NCBI GenBank assembly: GCA_026393755.1
Contig: JAPKZO010000028.1
Span: 360,448-424,447, forward strand
Length of the DNA: 64,000 nt
Reading direction: 5' to 3'
DNA from: Acidobacteriota bacterium
GTDB taxonomy: Bacteria; Acidobacteriota; Vicinamibacteria; Vicinamibacterales; JAKQTR01
Positions within the stretch are counted from its first letter, which is position 1, and every line of letters starts with the position of its first letter. A model generated the notes under the pieces. The model worked only from the letters and a program-made list of their open reading frames with translations, was not told where the DNA came from and made no database searches. Below, one piece after another: positions 29,254-44,272 of this stretch. The translations under genes and the position numbers were made by a program.

Positions 29254-29520
29254 TCAGGCTTCTCGCTGCGAATGGCTGCGCGTACAGCGAAGCCCCTCGG
29301 GTACCGGATCAAGGCCGGAGCCGCCAAAAGGATGACACCTTCCCAGCCGGCCTAGGCCGAGGCAGATTCCAACGATCGCACCGTGGCGCTCGACGGCCTC
29401 TGCCATGTAGTCGCTGCAGGAGGGGAGATATCGACACGAACCCGTAAATAGCGGCGAAACAAGCCGTTTGTACGACCTTATCACGCCGAGAACGATGCGG
29501 ACTGGTACGCTACGCTTCAC
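29254..29520 (-). CDS. yidD: membrane protein insertion efficiency factor YidD
   Basis: 88 residues. SYKRLVSPLFTGSCRYLPSCSDYMAEAVERHG and LGRCHPFGGSGLDPVPE are the diagnostic motifs. The likely start is GTG at 29520, which overlaps the rnpA stop by 11 bases. It aids YidC/Sec-dependent insertion and is next to yidC. Confidence 0.92.
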   Translation of the reverse strand: MKRSVPVRIVLGVIRSYKRLVSPLFTGSCRYLPSCSDYMAEAVERHGAIVGICLGLGRLGRCHPFGGSGLDPVPEGLRCTRSHSQREA

Positions 29521-29902
29521 GGATCTTAAGCCGGCGTCGCAACAGGATGGCGCAGTAATCGGCCTCGACGGCCCGGTAATCAGCCACGAGCATCTCCCGC
29601 TTGGGAATGACGATGACGTCGAGCCCGGCGAGGGGCTTGTGGCGCCTGAAGGCCTCTCGCACGAGGCGCTTGGCGCGGTTGCGCTGGACCGCGTTGCCCA
29701 GCTTCCGCGTGGCGGCGATTCCCAGTCGGGCCGCCGGGCCACCGTTGGCCAGCACAAAGACCGTCATCAGACGGCTCGAACTGCGGCTCCCGCGTTCGTA
29801 GTTGGCCAGAAACTCCGGCCTGCGGCGCACCCGCTCGGCCCGAGGAAGACCGGTCGGGGCGGGCGGCGCGGCGCGATGTCCACGGGACGGCTCGGACGTC
29901 AC
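29510..29902 (-). CDS. rnpA: ribonuclease P protein component
   Basis: 130 residues. The conserved RNR motif occurs as LGNAVQRNRAKRLVREAFRRH. The N-terminus is extended and Pro/Arg-rich relative to E. coli before RRRPEFLANYERG. It binds RNase P RNA for tRNA 5' maturation. It starts 19 bases after the rpmH stop. Confidence 0.95.
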   Translation of the reverse strand: MTSEPSRGHRAAPPAPTGLPRAERVRRRPEFLANYERGSRSSSRLMTVFVLANGGPAARLGIAATRKLGNAVQRNRAKRLVREAFRRHKPLAGLDVIVIPKREMLVADYRAVEADYCAILLRRRLKIREA

Positions 29903-29921
29903 GGCGGGCCAGTTTCCTGCT

Positions 29922-30065
29922 CTATTCGGACGAAACGGTGAGCTTCTTGCGTCCCTTGGCTCGACGACGCTTCAGCACCTGCTGGCCGTCTTTGGTGGCC
30001 ATCCGGACGAGAAAGCCGTGTGTGCGTTTACGACGACGAATGTTGGGTTGAAACGTGCGCTTCAT
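29922..30065 (-). CDS. rpmH: 50S ribosomal protein L34
   Basis: 47 residues: [18 protein letters not shown], then [20 protein letters not shown] and RKKLTVSSE. This is the full canonical L34 sequence. It is the first gene of the operon leading to khpB. Its leader contains the 120-base two-hairpin repeat. Confidence 0.97.
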   Translation of the reverse strand: MKRTFQPNIRRRKRTHGFLVRMATKDGQQVLKRRRAKGRKKLTVSSE

Positions 30066-30083
30066 GCTGGCACCTTGTATTCG

Positions 30084-30203
30084 CTAAGTCCTTCGATTCA
30101 TAAGTCCGGGAACTGATTCCCTCAGGACTTAGTGCTGAGCGAGCGTCTGGGCGTAATTGCCTCTCGACCCTACGCAATTGTCGTCGCGAGTCGAAGCACT
30201 AAG
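30084..30203 (-). repeat. two-hairpin dispersed element, copy 1
   Basis: Read on the minus strand it starts CTTAGTGCTTCGACTCGC and ends AATCGAAGGACTTAG. Stem 1 is CTTAGTGC/GCACTAAG and stem 2 is AAGTCCT/AGGACTT. Copies 2 and 3 are at 49207-49330 and 60072-60148. It occupies the 5' leader between the predicted rpmH promoter and rpmH. Confidence 0.85.
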
Positions 30204-30215
30204 ACAGAACCATTT

Positions 30216-30244
30216 ATACTATCGAGCCTTGGCCCCAGCGTCAA
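30216..30244 (-). promoter_or_regulatory. candidate rpmH operon promoter
   Basis: On the minus strand TTGACG, 17 bases, then TAGTAT lies about 150 bases upstream of rpmH. The -35 matches at 5 of 6 positions and the -10 at 4 of 6. TATAAA overlaps three bases downstream. Confidence 0.5.
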
Positions 30245-30278
30245 CCTCGGGGACGCGGCGCGAAGCGCCGCGGCAGCT

Positions 30279-30332
30279 GGTTAATCACTCCGGGCCTAAT
30301 TAGCCCCCCGGCAATTACTCCGGGAGTAATTG
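30279..30332. repeat. two ATTACTCC palindromes near the origin
   Basis: A degenerate copy (TTAATCACTCCGGGCCTAATT) and an intact copy (CAATTACTCCGGGAGTAATT) lie in the 479-base rpmH-dnaA gap (30066-30544). Otherwise this gap holds a two-hairpin element, the rpmH promoter and two DnaA-box-like sequences. Confidence 0.8.
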
Positions 30333-30406
30333 ACCCCGAAAACCGTCGTCTCAAGCGGCCGCCTGTGGTACATTTCAGAGCCTCGCTCGGAGGAGTTTTC
30401 AACAGA

Positions 30407-30427
30407 TGTGGAAAAACATGTGGAAAA
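30407..30427. promoter_or_regulatory. two DnaA-box-like sites upstream of dnaA
   Basis: TGTGGAAAA occurs at 30407-30415 and 30419-30427. Each is the inverse of TTTTCCACA, one mismatch from the TTATCCACA DnaA box. They lie about 120 bases before the dnaA start and could serve dnaA autoregulation or origin function. Confidence 0.6.
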
Positions 30428-30544
30428 CCCGAAAGGCGAAAGGCTGGTGCGGCCCGAGTTTTCGCGTGTTTTTTGGGGTCTTGGGCGGTTAATACCCACT
30501 CCTGAAGGATTCCCCGGGGGCGAAAGTCGCGAGAAGGCCGAGAA

Positions 30545-31909
30545 ATGGAAAGCCACAACGTCTGGGACGACATCCTCGCCCGCATCGAGACGAAGATCAA
30601 CCGGCATAGCTTCTATACCTGGTTCAAGCCCACGACCTTCGTGTCCCTGGTCGGCGATGCCGTCACGATCCGGGTTCCAAACCCGCTGTTCCGCGACTGG
30701 CTGACGAAGCACTACTCGGGACTGATCAACGAAGCGCTAGGGGAGATCGACCGGCCCATGCTGGCGATCTCGTTTACGACGGAGTTGCGCGCCGATTCGT
30801 CGCTGCTGGCGGAAGCGGCCCCGCCCATCGCGCCCGAAGAAGAAGAGGAGGTTTCGTCCGGCTACAGCGGCATCGCCTATGAAGGCAGCCCGTCGGTCGG
30901 CCTCAACCCCCGGTACTTGTTCGACACGTTTGTGGTTGGTCCATCGAATCAGTTTGCCGACGCCGCCTGCCGTGCCGTCGCGGAGGCGCCGGGGCGATCG
31001 TATAACCCGCTCTACATTTACGGGGGCGTGGGTCTCGGCAAGACGCACCTGATGCACGCAATTGGGCACTACGTGCTCAAGCACAACCCGCTCTACAAGC
31101 TGACGTACATCTCGACCGAGCGCTTCATGAACGAGATGATTAATGCCGTGAAGAACGATGGTGTGCTGAACTTCCGCGAGCGCTATCGGTCGGTCGACGT
31201 GCTGCTGGTCGACGACATCCAGTTCCTGGCGGGCCGCGAAGGCACGCAGAACGAGTTCTTCCACACGTTCAACTCGCTCTATGATTCGCAGAAGCAGATT
31301 GTGCTCAGCAGCGACTGTCCGCCCAACGAGATTGCGTCGCTTGAAGAACGCCTGCGTTCACGGTTCGAGTGGGGGCTGATTGCCGACATCCAGTCGCCCG
31401 ATCTCGAGACAAAGATCGCCATTCTCAAGAAGAAGGCAGACGCCGAAAGCGTCCCATTGCCCGACAATGTCGCCCTCTACATTGCCGAAAAGATCAAGTC
31501 GAATATCCGTGAACTCGAGGGCTCGCTGATCCGGTTGCTGGCGTTCGCCTCGCTGTCGGGCCGCGAGATCACGATCGGCCTGGCGCAGGAGGTTTTGAAG
31601 AACGTCATCGGGCACGACGACCGCGCGGTGACGATTGACATGATCCAGAAGGCCGTCGCCGACCGCTACCAGCTCAAGGTGGTGGATCTGCGATCGCGCA
31701 ACAACTCGAAATCCATCGCGCTTCCGCGGCAGGTCGCGATGTATCTCTGCAAGGCGCTGACGACCGCGTCGCTGCCGGAGATTGGCCGCGGCTTCGGTGG
31801 AAAGCACCATTCGACGGTGATCCATTCGATCCGCAAGATCGAAACGCTCCGGCAGAAGGACCGGGATTTCAACAGTGTTATCAACAAGCTGATCGAGGGG
31901 ATGCGGTGA
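30545..31909 (+). CDS. dnaA: chromosomal replication initiator DnaA
   Basis: 454 residues. Domain I begins at NVWDDILARIETKINRHSFYTWFKP. The AAA+ domain has Walker A GGVGLGKTH near residue 160 and Walker B VDVLLVDDIQFL. Domain IV has VDLRSRNNSKSIALPRQVAMYL and GRGFGGKHHSTVIHSIRKIE, the DnaA-box recognition signature. Domain II is short and acidic. It lies beside the predicted origin in the dnaA-dnaN-gyrB-gyrA order. Confidence 0.97.
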   Translation: MESHNVWDDILARIETKINRHSFYTWFKPTTFVSLVGDAVTIRVPNPLFRDWLTKHYSGLINEALGEIDRPMLAISFTTELRADSSLLAEAAPPIAPEEEEEVSSGYSGIAYEGSPSVGLNPRYLFDTFVVGPSNQFADAACRAVAEAPGRSYNPLYIYGGVGLGKTHLMHAIGHYVLKHNPLYKLTYISTERFMNEMINAVKNDGVLNFRERYRSVDVLLVDDIQFLAGREGTQNEFFHTFNSLYDSQKQIVLSSDCPPNEIASLEERLRSRFEWGLIADIQSPDLETKIAILKKKADAESVPLPDNVALYIAEKIKSNIRELEGSLIRLLAFASLSGREITIGLAQEVLKNVIGHDDRAVTIDMIQKAVADRYQLKVVDLRSRNNSKSIALPRQVAMYLCKALTTASLPEIGRGFGGKHHSTVIHSIRKIETLRQKDRDFNSVINKLIEGMR

Positions 31910-32198
31910 TGTTGGACGGCGTTGCGGGGCTTTTCCACAGCCAGCCCCTGTGTGGGCGTGTGGAGCAACTGTGGACCGGCGAAACCATCAACAGGGTACG
32001 GTTGCGCTGCTTGAGATCCACACCGAAAGTCAACAGGAATCGTATCGTCCAAGTTCTTGTTTGACAATCATTTAGCGCCCATTTCTGTGCTTTTCAACAC
32101 GCTTTCTTTTCAGTATAATCTCTTGTTCTCTTAATCTTCTCTTTTGAATTGGGAAAAGACCCGGCGGAACTGACCTGCTCCCCCAAGGACTGGACATC
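31910..32198. other. predicted oriC between dnaA and dnaN
   Basis: This 289-base gap has no gene. It contains TTTTCCACA (31931-31939) and TGTGGA sites at 31959-31967 and 31970-31978, all DnaA-box-like. A distinctly T-rich stretch (about 32040-32155) could be the unwinding element. The position next to dnaA and the nearby parS sites support an origin, but GC skew was not computed. Confidence 0.65.
32091..32119 (+). promoter_or_regulatory. candidate dnaN promoter
   Basis: TTTTCA, 17 bases, then a perfect TATAAT (32114-32119) lies about 80 bases upstream of the dnaN start. Confidence 0.55.
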
Positions 32199-38523
<6,325 letters not shown>

Positions 38524-38534
38524 AGGAGGCAAGT

Positions 38535-39263
38535 ATGTCTCGGCCCAACACGTTCCGGGTCCTCAATTTCCCCGTCCTGATGTTCATTGTCGTAATGATG
38601 ACGGCGTGCAGCGGAAGCGTTGACGAGCAGACGCTCTTCAACAAGTACTTCATGTCGTCCAGAATCGCCGACAACCTCACGCTTTCCAACATCGCAACCG
38701 TCGCGTTCAGCCCGACCGTCGATGGCCAGATGCTGTCGTTCAGCATCACGTTGGTGGGGCCGCCCCAGACCGCGCCGCTGACGCTGAGAGAGGGCGCCGA
38801 GGAGATTCGCAAGGCCGTGGCGGCGGAGGCCGAGTTTACCAAGGGCAAGAACGCGTTCCAGGACTCCAATACCACCGCGATCGAGCGGGTGCTCAAGGCC
38901 GAGGCCAAGAACCAGAAACTGGGCGGCAAGGACCTTGAGGTTCAGAAAGCCTGGACGAAGTGGCGCGACGACGCGAAGGCGATGTCGCAGAAGGTGTCGG
39001 CCGTTCGAAAGCAGGGGAACGAGAATCGGCCGTTCGTCGAGATCAGCCTCACCGATTCGCGGAACCCCGTTGACGTAACGGCGTACGACGGCGAGATCAC
39101 GACCAAGGAAGTCACCATTGAGGGCCGCGTCAAGGTCCCGACAGGCGAGACCGTGACGAAGACCTACGTCTTCACGATGCAGCGCGCGACGCTGAAGAAC
39201 GTCAACGGGAAAGACAAGGTCGGCCAGTGGGTGATCACCGGGCGGAAGGAAGCGGGGAAGTAG
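38535..39263 (+). CDS. predicted lipoprotein of unknown function
   Basis: 242 residues. The signal peptide ends in the lipobox-like MMTACSG (Cys about residue 26). The mature part is hydrophilic, with Lys/Glu-rich helices (GAEEIRKAVAAEAEFTKGKNAF) and a beta-rich C-terminus (VTIEGRVKVPTGETVTKTYVFTMQRATL). TAGAGGAGGCAAGT gives a strong ribosome-binding site. It starts 11 bases after gyrA and is probably co-transcribed. I do not recognise a family. Confidence 0.75.
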   Translation: MSRPNTFRVLNFPVLMFIVVMMTACSGSVDEQTLFNKYFMSSRIADNLTLSNIATVAFSPTVDGQMLSFSITLVGPPQTAPLTLREGAEEIRKAVAAEAEFTKGKNAFQDSNTTAIERVLKAEAKNQKLGGKDLEVQKAWTKWRDDAKAMSQKVSAVRKQGNENRPFVEISLTDSRNPVDVTAYDGEITTKEVTIEGRVKVPTGETVTKTYVFTMQRATLKNVNGKDKVGQWVITGRKEAGK

Positions 39264-39284
39264 GCGGAAGAAGTAGACGGTAGA

Positions 39285-39372
39285 TTGGACAATCCCGCCA
39301 TCGGCGGCTTGGACAATCCTGCTATTGGTAACTAGGACAATCCCGTAGGGGCACGGCATGCCGTGCCCCTAC
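39285..39372. repeat. three 24-bp tandem units and a REP type A copy
   Basis: TTGGACAATCC recurs at 39285, 39309 and (as TAGGACAATCC) 39333 with an exact 24-base period. Immediately after lies a complete REP type A palindrome with both CTAC edges (about 39345-39372). The 115-base gap separates convergent genes and could act in termination. Confidence 0.8.
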
Positions 39373-39378
39373 AGCTTT

Positions 39379-41667
39379 CTAAGCGCGTTCCAGCTTCGCG
39401 AAGCTCGCCAGCAGGCGCTTTGATCCCACCGTCGCGAAGCGAACCGTGACTTTTACATCATCGACGTGGTCTTCGACGCCGGTCACGGTGCCCACGCCAA
39501 ACTGCGGATGCCTGACGCGTTGTCCCAGGCGGAATCCCGACGCCGATCGCGACTGATCCTCGTCCTCGGGCGCGTAGGTTGGTTCGGGCTCGCGTTGGCG
39601 GCGGCCGCCGTACCCGCCACCGCGATCTCCGCCGTCGCGATCGCTGGAACGGAATCCGCCGCGGCTTCCAAACCCGCCGCGGCTTCCAAACCCGCTGCCG
39701 CGGGCGCCTGCGCTGTAGCCCGCATAGCCCACAAAGTCGTAGCGCTGCACCAGCTCCGCCGGCACTTCGTCGATGAAGCGGGAAGGTTCGGTCGCCCGGT
39801 ACTCGCCGAACACGCGGCGCCTGCTGGCGCTGGTGAGGAACAGGCGCCGCTCGGCGCGCGTCATGGCGACGTAGCACAGCCGGCGCTCCTCCTCGAGGTC
39901 GTCGTCGCTGCCTGAGACGCGCGAGTGCGGGAACAACCCCTCCTCGAGGCCGGTGATGATGACGGTCGCGAACTCGAGCCCCTTCGCGGCGTGCATCGTC
40001 ATAAGGAGAATGCGCGCGTTTTCGGCGCCCTGGCTTTCGTCGGCCTCCGACAGCAGCGAGAGGCGATCCACGAAGCCCGAGAGCGACGGCTCGGCTTCGC
40101 GCGCCTCGTATTCGCGCGCGGCCGACACCAGTTCGGCGAGATTCTCGATCCGTCCCTGCGCTTCCTCGCTCCGTTCATCCTTCAGATCCTGCAGATATCC
40201 CGACTGGTCGAGCACTTTGGCAATCGTGACGGACACCGTCTCTCGGCTGGCCATGTCGGTGAGCGAGACGATCAGGTCTCGAAACGCGGAAAGCGACCCA
40301 GCCGCCCGGTTTGAAAAGCGCCGTTGGTCGAGTCCGCCGACAAGGGCCGTCCAGAGGCTGGGGTGTTCATCGCGCGCGCTGTCTCTGGCGACGGCCTCAA
40401 GGCTGTCCATCACGCCCTTGCCGACGCCTCGCGCGGGCACGTTGATGACACGTCTGAGGCTGACCGCGTCGTGCGGATTCAGCAGGAGTTTCAGGTAGGC
40501 GAGCGCGTCCTTCACCTCTTTGCGTTCGTAGAACCGGACGCTGCCGATGATCCGGTAGGCGAGGTTCTCGCGGCGCAGAGCGTCTTCCACGACGCGCGAT
40601 TGCGCATTGGTGCGGTACAGCACCGCCACCATCGTATCGATGTTCTCGCTGCGGGTGTCTCGCGCCGTCTTCGCGACGAAATCCGCCTCCTCGACTTCGT
40701 CACCGCAGCGGGCGTAGACCACGAGGTCCCCGCCCTTCAGATCGGTCCAGAGACTCTTCTCCTTGCGATGGCGGTTGTTCGAGATGACGGCTGACGCCGC
40801 GTCGAGAATCACCTGGGTGGACCGGTAGTTGCGTTCGAGGCGAACGACTTTCGCCTCCGGGAAATCGTGCTCGAAATCGAGGAGGTTGCGGATATCGGCG
40901 CCGCGCCACGCGTAGATCGACTGATCGGGATCGCCCACCACCGTCAGATTGCGGTGGATCTCCGCAAAGCGCCGCATCAACAGGTACTGAGGCCGGTTGG
41001 TGTCCTGGTATTCGTCGACCATCACGAAACGGAAGCGTTGGGCGTAATGCTGCCGCACCGCCTCGGCCTTCTCGAACAGCTCCACTGTGCGCACGAGCAG
41101 ATCGTCGAAATCCAGGGCCCCGCTGGCGTCGAGGTCCTTCGTGTACTCGAGGTAGACCCGCGCGAGCTGCTCTTCGCGATAGCCCGATCCTGCGGCCGCC
41201 ATGGCGGAGGGGGACTGCATGCCGTTTTTCGCGCGGCTGATCGCCGAGAGCGCAGCGCGGGGCTGGATCACGCCTTCGTCGATCTGAAGCGTCTTCAACA
41301 CCCGCTTGACGGCGGACATCTGGTCGACGGTGTCGTAGATCACAAAGTCGCGCGAGAGGCCGATGTGTGGGGCCTCGCGCCGAAGGAGGCGGGCGCAGAG
41401 CGCGTGAAACGTCGAGACCCAGAGGCCGCGGTAGGCGCTGCCAAGGAGGAGCTCAACGCGCTGCCGCATTTCTTCGGCGGCCTTGTTGGTGAAGGTAACC
41501 GCCAGCACCTCGTGGGCCTCGGCCAGGCCGCTGCCGACAAGGTACGCCACGCGGTACGCGATCACGCGCGTCTTGCCCGAACCCGCGCCCGCCAGAATCA
41601 GCAGCGGTCCATCCGTATAGAGCACCGCTTCGCGTTGTTCAGGATTGAGAGCATTCAGAAAATCCAT
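39379..41667 (-). CDS. pcrA: UvrD/PcrA-type ATP-dependent DNA helicase
   Basis: 762 residues in superfamily 1A. Walker A is LILAGAGSGKTRVIAYR, followed by VMVDEYQDTNRPQY, VVGDPDQSIYAWRGADI and TMHAAKGLEFATVIITGLEEGLFPH. A Gly/Arg/Ser-rich linker (about residues 650-700) precedes a C-terminal Tudor-like domain (GQRVRHPQFGVGTVTGVEDH), as in PcrA, where it contacts RNA polymerase. The start ATG overlaps the glmS stop (TGATG). Confidence 0.93.
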   Translation of the reverse strand: MDFLNALNPEQREAVLYTDGPLLILAGAGSGKTRVIAYRVAYLVGSGLAEAHEVLAVTFTNKAAEEMRQRVELLLGSAYRGLWVSTFHALCARLLRREAPHIGLSRDFVIYDTVDQMSAVKRVLKTLQIDEGVIQPRAALSAISRAKNGMQSPSAMAAAGSGYREEQLARVYLEYTKDLDASGALDFDDLLVRTVELFEKAEAVRQHYAQRFRFVMVDEYQDTNRPQYLLMRRFAEIHRNLTVVGDPDQSIYAWRGADIRNLLDFEHDFPEAKVVRLERNYRSTQVILDAASAVISNNRHRKEKSLWTDLKGGDLVVYARCGDEVEEADFVAKTARDTRSENIDTMVAVLYRTNAQSRVVEDALRRENLAYRIIGSVRFYERKEVKDALAYLKLLLNPHDAVSLRRVINVPARGVGKGVMDSLEAVARDSARDEHPSLWTALVGGLDQRRFSNRAAGSLSAFRDLIVSLTDMASRETVSVTIAKVLDQSGYLQDLKDERSEEAQGRIENLAELVSAAREYEAREAEPSLSGFVDRLSLLSEADESQGAENARILLMTMHAAKGLEFATVIITGLEEGLFPHSRVSGSDDDLEEERRLCYVAMTRAERRLFLTSASRRRVFGEYRATEPSRFIDEVPAELVQRYDFVGYAGYSAGARGSGFGSRGGFGSRGGFRSSDRDGGDRGGGYGGRRQREPEPTYAPEDEDQSRSASGFRLGQRVRHPQFGVGTVTGVEDHVDDVKVTVRFATVGSKRLLASFAKLERA

Positions 41668-43514
41668 CACTCTACAGTCACACTCTTCGCCAGGTTTCTC
41701 GGCTGGTCAACATCAGCGCCGCGTCGCACGGCCATGTGGTAGGCGAGCAATTGCAGCGGGAGCACAAACAACACCGGTGACAACAACGTATGCGTCGTCG
41801 GCAGCACGATTACCGAGTCGGTTTTCGGGTCAAGCACTTCCGCCAGCCCAGCGTCGCTGTCGTTGGTGATCGCGATAATCGATCCCCCGCGGGCTTTCAC
41901 TTCCTGGATGTTGCCCAGCATCTTTTCGAAGACGTGATCCCGGGGCGCAAGCGCGACGACGGGGAGGTCTTCGTCAATGAGGGCAATCGGGCCGTGCTTC
42001 ATCTCGCCGGCAGGGTAGCCTTCGGCGTGAATGTACGAGATCTCCTTCAGCTTCAACGCGCCTTCGAGTGCGATGGGATAGTGGATCCCGCGGCCGAGGT
42101 AGAGGAAGTCGTGGCTGTGCTGGAATCGTCTGGCAATCGCCTCAACCGCCGCCGAGGCCTTCAGCGCCTGCTCAATCAGGGTGGGAAGGCGCAGCAGCGC
42201 TTCGATGTGCTGGCGCGCCTGGTCGGGCCCGATGGAGCCGCGCGCCTGGGCCAGGTTCAGCGCGAGCAGGTGGAGCGCCACCAGTTGAGCGGTAAAGGCC
42301 TTGGTCGACGCGACGCCGATTTCAGGGCCCGCATGCGTGTAGATCGTGCCATCCGATTCCCGGGTGGCCATGCTCCCGCTGACGTTGCAGATTGCGAGGC
42401 TGCGCGCGCCCTTCCGTTTCGCCTCGCGCAGCGCGGCCAGCGTATCGGCCGTCTCGCCCGACTGCGTAATCACGACAGCGAGCGTCTGATCGTCGACGAT
42501 CGGGCTGCGGTAGCGATACTCTGACCCATAGTCCACGTCGACGGGCAGTTGAGCGAGCTCTTCTATCAGGAACTTGCCGACAAGCGCGGCGTGCCACGAT
42601 GTGCCGCACGCCAGGAGCACGACCTTGCGGACGCTTGCCAACTGCGGGTCCGAGAGGTGGATCTCGCTCAGGAACACGCGGCCCGAGTCGAGCGACACCC
42701 GTCCGAGCATCGTGTCGCGCGCGGCTGTCGGCTGCTCGAAAATCTCCTTGAGCATGAAGTGCTTGTAGCCGGCCTTTTCCGCCTGGATGGGATCCCAGAG
42801 CACGCGCTGTGTCGGGCGGACGAGCGGCGTGCCGTCGAACGCCGAGAACGTGACCCCCGCGCGCGTGGCGACAGCCATTTCTCCGTCGCCGAGGAAGACG
42901 ACGTCGCGCGTGTGGTTGAGAATCGCCGGGATGTCCGACGCGATGAAGCACTCGCCTGCACCGACGCCCACCACCAGCGGCGGGCCATTGCGGGCGGCGA
43001 CCAGCTTGTCCGGATCGTCGGCCGAGAGCAGCACCAGCGCGTACATGCCGCGCAGGTGTTGCAGCGCGCGGCGGACGGCCTCTTCCAGCGTGCCTCCCGG
43101 CAACATCTCCCGTTCCACCAGGTGCGCCACGACCTCGGTGTCCGTCTCGGTGACGAAGCGATGCCCCTGCGCCTGCAGTTCGCGCTTGAGTTCGAGGTAG
43201 TTCTCGATGATGCCGTTATGGACGACGACCAGGCGCCCGGTGCAATCGCGATGCGGATGGGCGTTTTCCTCGGTCGGGCGGCCGTGCGTGGCCCAGCGCG
43301 TGTGGCCGAAGCCATAGTCGCCATCGACCGGTTCGGCGGCAATCACCGCTTCAAGCTTCGCGAGTTTCCCCGCACTGCGCCGGACAAGCACCTGCCCGTC
43401 ACTGACCAGCGCGACACCAGCGGAGTCGTAGCCGCGATATTCGAGCCGCCGCAGTCCTTCTATCAGCACTGGAAGGACCGGTTTGGGACCAAGGTAGCCG
43501 ACAATGCCGCACAT
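41667..43514 (-). CDS. glmS: glutamine--fructose-6-phosphate aminotransferase GlmS
   Basis: 615 residues. MCGIVGYLG places the nucleophile Cys at residue 2, which fixes the start at 43514. The glutaminase domain is followed by two SIS domains ([60 protein letters not shown]). It makes glucosamine-6-phosphate, the first step to UDP-GlcNAc. The GlmU acetyltransferase gene lies just upstream in the same direction. No glmS ribozyme is apparent in the 14-base gap. Confidence 0.97.
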   Translation of the reverse strand: MCGIVGYLGPKPVLPVLIEGLRRLEYRGYDSAGVALVSDGQVLVRRSAGKLAKLEAVIAAEPVDGDYGFGHTRWATHGRPTEENAHPHRDCTGRLVVVHNGIIENYLELKRELQAQGHRFVTETDTEVVAHLVEREMLPGGTLEEAVRRALQHLRGMYALVLLSADDPDKLVAARNGPPLVVGVGAGECFIASDIPAILNHTRDVVFLGDGEMAVATRAGVTFSAFDGTPLVRPTQRVLWDPIQAEKAGYKHFMLKEIFEQPTAARDTMLGRVSLDSGRVFLSEIHLSDPQLASVRKVVLLACGTSWHAALVGKFLIEELAQLPVDVDYGSEYRYRSPIVDDQTLAVVITQSGETADTLAALREAKRKGARSLAICNVSGSMATRESDGTIYTHAGPEIGVASTKAFTAQLVALHLLALNLAQARGSIGPDQARQHIEALLRLPTLIEQALKASAAVEAIARRFQHSHDFLYLGRGIHYPIALEGALKLKEISYIHAEGYPAGEMKHGPIALIDEDLPVVALAPRDHVFEKMLGNIQEVKARGGSIIAITNDSDAGLAEVLDPKTDSVIVLPTTHTLLSPVLFVLPLQLLAYHMAVRRGADVDQPRNLAKSVTVE

Positions 43515-43528
43515 GGGTGGTGGCCTCT

Positions 43529-44194
43529 CTAGTGCTTTTTGTTCTTCTTCTTCGCAACCCAACCGTCAATGTTCACCTGCTTCGCCCTGGCCACGCCAAG
43601 CGCGCCCGGCGGGACATCGTGCGTAATCGATGAACCGGCCGCCACGTAGGCACCAGCGCCGACCGTCACCGGTGCGATCAGCTGGGTGTCGCTGCCGATG
43701 AACGCCCCGTCTTCGATAATCGTCCGATGCTTATGCACGCCGTCGTAATTGCAGGTGATTGTGCCCGCGCCAATGTTCGCGCCCGCGCCGATGGTCGCGT
43801 CACCCAGATACGAAAGATGATTCGCCTTTGATCCGTCCCCGAGCACGGTCTTCTTCAGCTCGACGAAGTTGCCCACATGGGCGTCGCGTTTGACGTGAGA
43901 CGCGGGGCGGATGTGGGCAAACGGGCCGACGCGCGCCCCAGCATCGACGCGGGACTCGACGATGACGCAGGTGTCGTAGACGACGACACCGTCGCCGAGG
44001 GTCGAGTCGGTGATACGGACCCATGAACGGACGCGGCAGTTGGCGCCGATCGTGGTCGTGCCCTCGAGCGTCACGCCAGGGTGCAGCACCGTTCCCGCGC
44101 CAACCGTCACGCCGTCGTCAACATAGGTTGTGGCCGGGTCGAGCAACGTCACGCCGGCGGCGAGCAGGGCGTCGTGCTTGGCGGTCTTCAGCAT
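43529..44194 (-). CDS. glmU: stand-alone GlmU C-terminal acetyltransferase domain
   Basis: 221 residues, only a left-handed beta-helix. [54 protein letters not shown] and [26 protein letters not shown] match GlmU, including the catalytic His in NHLSYLGD. The N-terminal uridylyltransferase domain (LAAGxGTRMxSxxPK) is absent, and no frame for it lies upstream. It should make GlcNAc-1-phosphate. The UDP-forming step must come from another gene, possibly one of the GalU-like enzymes. A truncation is unlikely, since the start fits the domain linker. Confidence 0.88.
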   Translation of the reverse strand: MLKTAKHDALLAAGVTLLDPATTYVDDGVTVGAGTVLHPGVTLEGTTTIGANCRVRSWVRITDSTLGDGVVVYDTCVIVESRVDAGARVGPFAHIRPASHVKRDAHVGNFVELKKTVLGDGSKANHLSYLGDATIGAGANIGAGTITCNYDGVHKHRTIIEDGAFIGSDTQLIAPVTVGAGAYVAAGSSITHDVPPGALGVARAKQVNIDGWVAKKKNKKH

Positions 44195-44210
44195 GGTGTG
44201 GTCCTACACA

Positions 44211-44254
44211 GAAAAAGAAAAAGGGGCCAGGCCCGTCTTATCAAGCCTGACCCC
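44211..44254 (-). terminator. intrinsic terminator / GGGGTCAGGC palindrome
   Basis: On the minus strand GGGGTCAGGC pairs with GCCTGGCCCC (one G-T pair) across a 12-base loop, followed by TTTTTCTTTTTC. It begins 19 bases after the TPR gene stop, so it probably terminates that transcript. The stem also resembles dispersed GGGGTC-type repeats. Confidence 0.75.
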
Positions 44255-44272
44255 GACAATGACCTGTTCCCG

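Noticed and set aside
30241..30712. Frames across the rpmH-dnaA gap
   Set aside because: They cover palindromes, DnaA boxes and the start of dnaA, with no ribosome-binding site or family resemblance.
41667..43562. GlmS start 16 codons upstream ([13 protein letters not shown])
   Set aside because: The nucleophile Cys must follow the initiator Met, so MCGIVGY is the start.
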